Below are positions 31,775 through 34,399 of a DNA stretch of 34,399 nucleotides, one piece after another; position 1 is the first letter of the stretch; every line of letters starts with the position of its first letter. The notes beneath the pieces are model-generated. The model ran no database searches. It was given only the letters and a program-made list of their open reading frames with translations, and was not told the DNA's origin. A program made the translations under genes and the position numbers. The stretch covers positions 1 through 34,399 of the forward strand of contig CAILLK010000137.1 in assembly GCA_903835005.1 (NCBI GenBank). The letters run 5' to 3'. The DNA comes from an uncultured Bacteroidota bacterium (GTDB lineage Bacteria > Bacteroidota > Bacteroidia > Chitinophagales > Chitinophagaceae).

Positions 31775-31806
31775 GCCCGGAAGCAGTATACTTCCGGGCT
31801 CTTTTT
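31775..31806 (+). terminator. Rho-independent terminator of the E2 gene
   Basis: 9-bp GC-rich stem GCCCGGAAG (31775-31783) with CTTCCGGGC (31791-31799), followed by TCTTTTT. Confidence 0.92.
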
Positions 31807-32456
31807 CTGATATAAAATAGCATTAAAACAGCCCGGAAAATCATTGTTTCTGGTAATTATATGTTAACGTCCTGCGGGACAAGTATAACCAGATAGCTGA
31901 TCCTCAATTATCTTAAAATAATTCTGGCTTTTTTTATTTCCGTCAATACTATATTAAAAAAGAAACAGTAAATTACAGGCAGCAAAAAGGAGCAGCAAAA
32001 GTTTATTTTTTATCTCTTTTTATAGAACCAGGGCAATGGAAACCCTTTACAGGTAAGCTTTTCAAGGATTAGGGCATATTGAGTGGCAATACAATATCAG
32101 CATCAGGCGCAGCAGGCAACAGTTTGGATAACCGCATTACAAAAAACATTTCAGATACAGCAAAAAAGGTTCCAAACTTTCAAACCTCCAAACTGTAAGT
32201 TTCAGTAAACAAACAATAGTGAATTGATTTTTTTTTTCAACAAATTGTTAGCAATTTCGTCCTCCCGTAAAATTTAGCAGTGCAGAGAACAACCACCGCT
32301 AAAACAGATCCGGGAAACCCTGCAGAAAACGAAAAAAACAGCTTGAAATCTCAGATTGATATTGCTGATGCCGGTAAATTTTATTTGCATCAATTGTAAG
32401 GTTTGAGGAGCTATTTAAAACTAAATTGAATTAACCGGTGAACGTTGTTTCATAAT
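31807..32456. other. Long non-coding region upstream of dnaA
   Basis: 650 bases without a supported gene. A terminator-like fold lies near 31890-31937 (CCAGA ... TCTGG, then a run of seven T). A GTCC-TGCG-GGAC mini-hairpin is near 31869. An A/T-rich poly-T tract (ten T) is at about 32228-32237. I looked for DnaA boxes (TTATCCACA and one-mismatch forms) and found none that convince me, so an origin is not called. The dnaA promoter must lie here, but no full consensus pair is evident. Confidence 0.4.
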
Positions 32457-33935
32457 ATGGATAAGCATCTTTACAATACTACAAATAATCTTTTCACCGA
32501 AGCAGAACAACTATGGGAAAAATGTTTGGTTATAATCAAAGACAACGTAAGCTACCGTACTTACCAGACATGGTTTGAACCGGTGAAAGCTGTGGGGCTG
32601 ACAGATAATGTACTTACACTGCAGGTGCCGAGCCAGTTTTTTTATGAGTGGCTTGAAGAACATTATGTAGAGTTGCTGGGTAAGACAATAAAGCGTGTAC
32701 TGGGCAGAGTAGGCAGGCTTGAATACCGGATAATGATGGAGAACAACAGTTCGCAACGTAATCCGGCATCAGTTAATGTATCGGGCAGCACACACACCAA
32801 ACCGGCCAAAGAAAATAATTATGTGGATATGCCCCTGAAATGGGATGATCCGCACAGTATAAAAACACCTTATGCAATTCCGGGTCTTAAGCGGATGCAG
32901 ATAGATCCGCAGCTGAATGCCAATTACATTTTCGACAATTATGTAGAAGGAGAATGCAACCGGGTAGCCCGTTCGGCAGGTATACATGTTGCCCGCAAGC
33001 CGGGGGCTACTTCCTTTAACCCGCTTGTTGTATATGGCGGGGTAGGGTGGGGCAAAACACACCTGGTTCAGGCAATAGGCAATGAGGTGCGCAGATTGCA
33101 TCCGAATAAGGCTGTACTGTATGTGAGCGCCGAAAAATTTATCAACCAGTTTATTGATCACTCCAAGAATAATGAGGTAAATGATTTCATCCATTTCTAT
33201 CAGCTGATAGATATACTGATAATGGACGATATACATCTGTTTGTATCGGCACCCAAAACCCAGGATGTTTTCTTTGCGATTTTCAATCACCTGCACCAGA
33301 GTGGCAAGCAGATAATACTAACAAGCGATACGGCACCACGTGATCTGGAAGGGATGCAGGAACGATTGCTGAGCCGTTTCCGCTGGGGTTTGAATGCTGA
33401 TATACAGGCGCCTGATTTTGAAACAAGACAGGCTATTCTTGAAGTGAAAATGCGGCAGGAAGGACTGGAAATACCGGAGGAAGTAGTGAAGTATATTGCC
33501 TACAACATACAAAGCAATGTGCGGGAACTGGAAGGAGCCCTGATAGCGTTGTTTGCCCAGGCTACCCTCAACAGGAAAGAGATAGACCTGGACCTGGCCA
33601 AGCGGGTGATGAAGAATTTTGTGAAGACGGCTGCACGCGAAATGACTATTGATAACATTCAGAAGCTGGTGTGTGATTATTACCATGTAGCCTATGAGCG
33701 GCTGCTTACAAAAACACGTAAGCGGGAAGTGGTGCTGGCGCGCCAGATTACCATGTACTTTGCCAAGAAGTTTACCAAGCAGTCATTGAAAACGATTGGC
33801 GACCATTTTGGCGGCTTCGATCACACTACTGTTATCCATTCTTGCCAGACGGTTGAAAACCTGATGGAAACAGACCCGGAGTATAAAGAGAATCTGCTGG
33901 AGATACAGCAGAAGGTGCAAATGGCAAGTATATAA
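32457..33935 (+). CDS. dnaA: Chromosomal replication initiator protein DnaA
   Basis: 492 aa from the ATG at 32457; the longest frame begins four codons upstream at TTG, which is less likely. Domain I (about 14-95, LWEKCLVIIKDNVSYRTYQTWFEPVKAV) is followed by a short linker. The AAA+ domain III (about 150-375) contains Walker A GGVGWGKT (194-201), Walker B ILIMDDIH (253-260) and the sensor/Arg-finger segment LTSDTAPRDLEGMQERLLSRFRWGL. Sensor 2 is NVRELEGAL. Domain IV ends with the DnaA-box-binding signature DHTTVIHS (455-462). It opens the origin and starts replication. Oddities: Trp replaces the usual Leu in GVGLGKT, and Walker B reads DDIHLFVSAPKTQD where DDIQF...KEKTQEE is usual. Both ATP-binding lysine and acidic residues are kept. 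Confidence 0.96.
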   Translation: MDKHLYNTTNNLFTEAEQLWEKCLVIIKDNVSYRTYQTWFEPVKAVGLTDNVLTLQVPSQFFYEWLEEHYVELLGKTIKRVLGRVGRLEYRIMMENNSSQRNPASVNVSGSTHTKPAKENNYVDMPLKWDDPHSIKTPYAIPGLKRMQIDPQLNANYIFDNYVEGECNRVARSAGIHVARKPGATSFNPLVVYGGVGWGKTHLVQAIGNEVRRLHPNKAVLYVSAEKFINQFIDHSKNNEVNDFIHFYQLIDILIMDDIHLFVSAPKTQDVFFAIFNHLHQSGKQIILTSDTAPRDLEGMQERLLSRFRWGLNADIQAPDFETRQAILEVKMRQEGLEIPEEVVKYIAYNIQSNVRELEGALIALFAQATLNRKEIDLDLAKRVMKNFVKTAAREMTIDNIQKLVCDYYHVAYERLLTKTRKREVVLARQITMYFAKKFTKQSLKTIGDHFGGFDHTTVIHSCQTVENLMETDPEYKENLLEIQQKVQMASI

Positions 33936-33976
33936 CCGTTTTCGGGCTAAATAACTTTATTGATATAAATATTATG

Positions 33977-34010
33977 CTCCATAAATTCCTTCAGGGAATT
34001 TATGGAGTTT
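33977..34010 (+). terminator. Rho-independent terminator of dnaA
   Basis: 13-bp perfect stem CTCCATAAATTCC (33977-33989) with GGAATTTATGGAG (33995-34007), 5-base loop, followed by TTTCTGTTT. Confidence 0.85.
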
Positions 34011-34302
34011 CTGTTTAGTGCCCAGCCCCAGTTTATTCCTTAAAATCAGCAAGTGCAGGTGAAGGTTCTATTTTTCAGTGCGCTATAAAAGACATTCAAT
34101 CCCTGCCAATAGATAATAAGAGGCCAGAGTTTGGGAAAACGGGCCGTTTGGAAAGGTAACGGGGCCGATCAGTAAAACAATTTTCTACCCGTAATTGGCC
34201 TGAAAGTCTTTGTCAGTGTATCTTTCAGCCAGTAGTTGAATCTCTTAATGCGGGTGTTCAAATGTTAAAGTGGATCTTTTTGAAAAAATAAACGAAAAAC
34301 AA
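34011..34302. other. Intergenic region before the right-end promoter
   Basis: About 290 bases without an open frame or recognisable RNA. The last 40 bases before the promoter are A/T-rich (for example AAAAAATAAACGAAAAAC), fitting an upstream activating (UP-like) element. Confidence 0.4.
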
Positions 34303-34333
34303 TTTGGTGGGACAAGAATGTTGCCTATCTTTG
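34303..34333 (+). promoter_or_regulatory. Perfect Bacteroidota promoter, probably of an rRNA operon
   Basis: -33 TTTG (34303-34306), exactly 19 bases, -7 TATCTTTG (34326-34333), preceded by an A/T-rich tract. It is the best promoter in the window, and no protein start follows in the last 66 bases. Confidence 0.75.
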
Positions 34334-34399
34334 CGCTCCCAAAAAGAAAACGGGGCAGTTAAAAAGTTCTTTGCAAAGCGGGTTTAGAGAAGAGGATTA
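34334..34399 (+). ncRNA. Probable 5' leader of an rRNA (stable RNA) transcript, cut by the window end
   Basis: The transcribed sequence starts about 34340 and includes AAAAAGTTCTTTGCAAAG (around 34362-34379). It resembles the GTTCTTTG leader boxes found before 16S rRNA in Bacteroidota. No 16S sequence itself is reached before the window ends, so the call rests on promoter strength and leader resemblance. A tRNA or other stable RNA is possible. Confidence 0.45.

Noticed and set aside
31807-32456. Chromosomal origin upstream of dnaA
   Set aside because: No convincing DnaA boxes or AT-rich 13-mers; the one box-like site noticed (ATATCCACA near 11286) is isolated.
34250-34275. tRNA-like T-loop (GTGTTCAAATG)
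   Set aside because: No matching acceptor stem, D arm or anticodon arm around it.

Overview
The window looks like a chromosomal segment of a Bacteroidota bacterium, most likely near Chitinophagaceae/Sphingobacteriia. The signs are promoters of the Bacteroidota type (TTTG, about 19 bases, TAnnTTTG) instead of -35/-10 boxes, almost no Shine-Dalgarno sequences, a type IX secretion (T9SS) C-terminal sorting domain, a Bacteroidota-type LptD, and the uppS-bamA-skp-skp gene order. Most of it is housekeeping envelope and core genes, with small accessory patches between them.

Layout. At 1-139 the 3' end of a group II intron (domains V and VI) enters from the left. Next come an NDP-sugar 4-epimerase (217-1191), a convergent single-RRM RNA-binding protein, and a large glycine-rich/Ig-like secreted protein with a T9SS tail (2202-4799). 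An envelope biogenesis operon follows at 5076-9739: uppS, bamA and two OmpH/Skp-like chaperones. Then come a bacilliredoxin-like protein, a SlyD-type prolyl isomerase, an orphan terminase-small-subunit-like DNA-binding protein with foreign-looking codon use, and a 90-bp tandem repeat array (12381-12625). The stretch 12860-16799 holds a NamZ-like exo-muramidase, a small LTxxQ-like secreted protein, tryptophan 2,3-dioxygenase, a DUF4375/DMP19-like protein and a small exported protein.

The accessory-looking centre is 16818-24799. It holds three GT-C/TPR membrane proteins resembling TMTC O-mannosyltransferases: one on the minus strand and two tandem paralogues on the plus strand. Between them lie a glycine-zipper stress-type protein, a small exported protein, a frame-disrupted two-helix membrane protein and a higBA toxin-antitoxin module. 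The toxin gene has a one-base frameshift, and the module starts from a consensus promoter that implies leaderless translation.

The right third holds an EGF-like lipoprotein, an Amidase_3 cell-wall hydrolase divergent from lptD, a small membrane protein, a 2-oxoacid dehydrogenase E2 subunit, and dnaA with unusual Walker-motif residues. The window ends in a perfect promoter and leader that look like the start of an rRNA (or other stable RNA) operon.

How the genes fit together. Envelope construction dominates: undecaprenyl carrier (uppS), outer-membrane protein insertion (bamA, skp), LPS export (lptD), and wall turnover or recycling (amidase, NamZ). The most interesting hypothesis is that the three TMTC-like enzymes add sugars to exported proteins. 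The T9SS protein and the LptD N-terminus encoded here are rich in the Bacteroidota O-glycosylation sequon D-(S/T)-(A/I/L/M/T/V). I found no tRNA, CRISPR array or complete insertion sequence. Several start codons were moved from the longest ORF to an internal ATG on the basis of signal peptides, family N-termini or promoter position.
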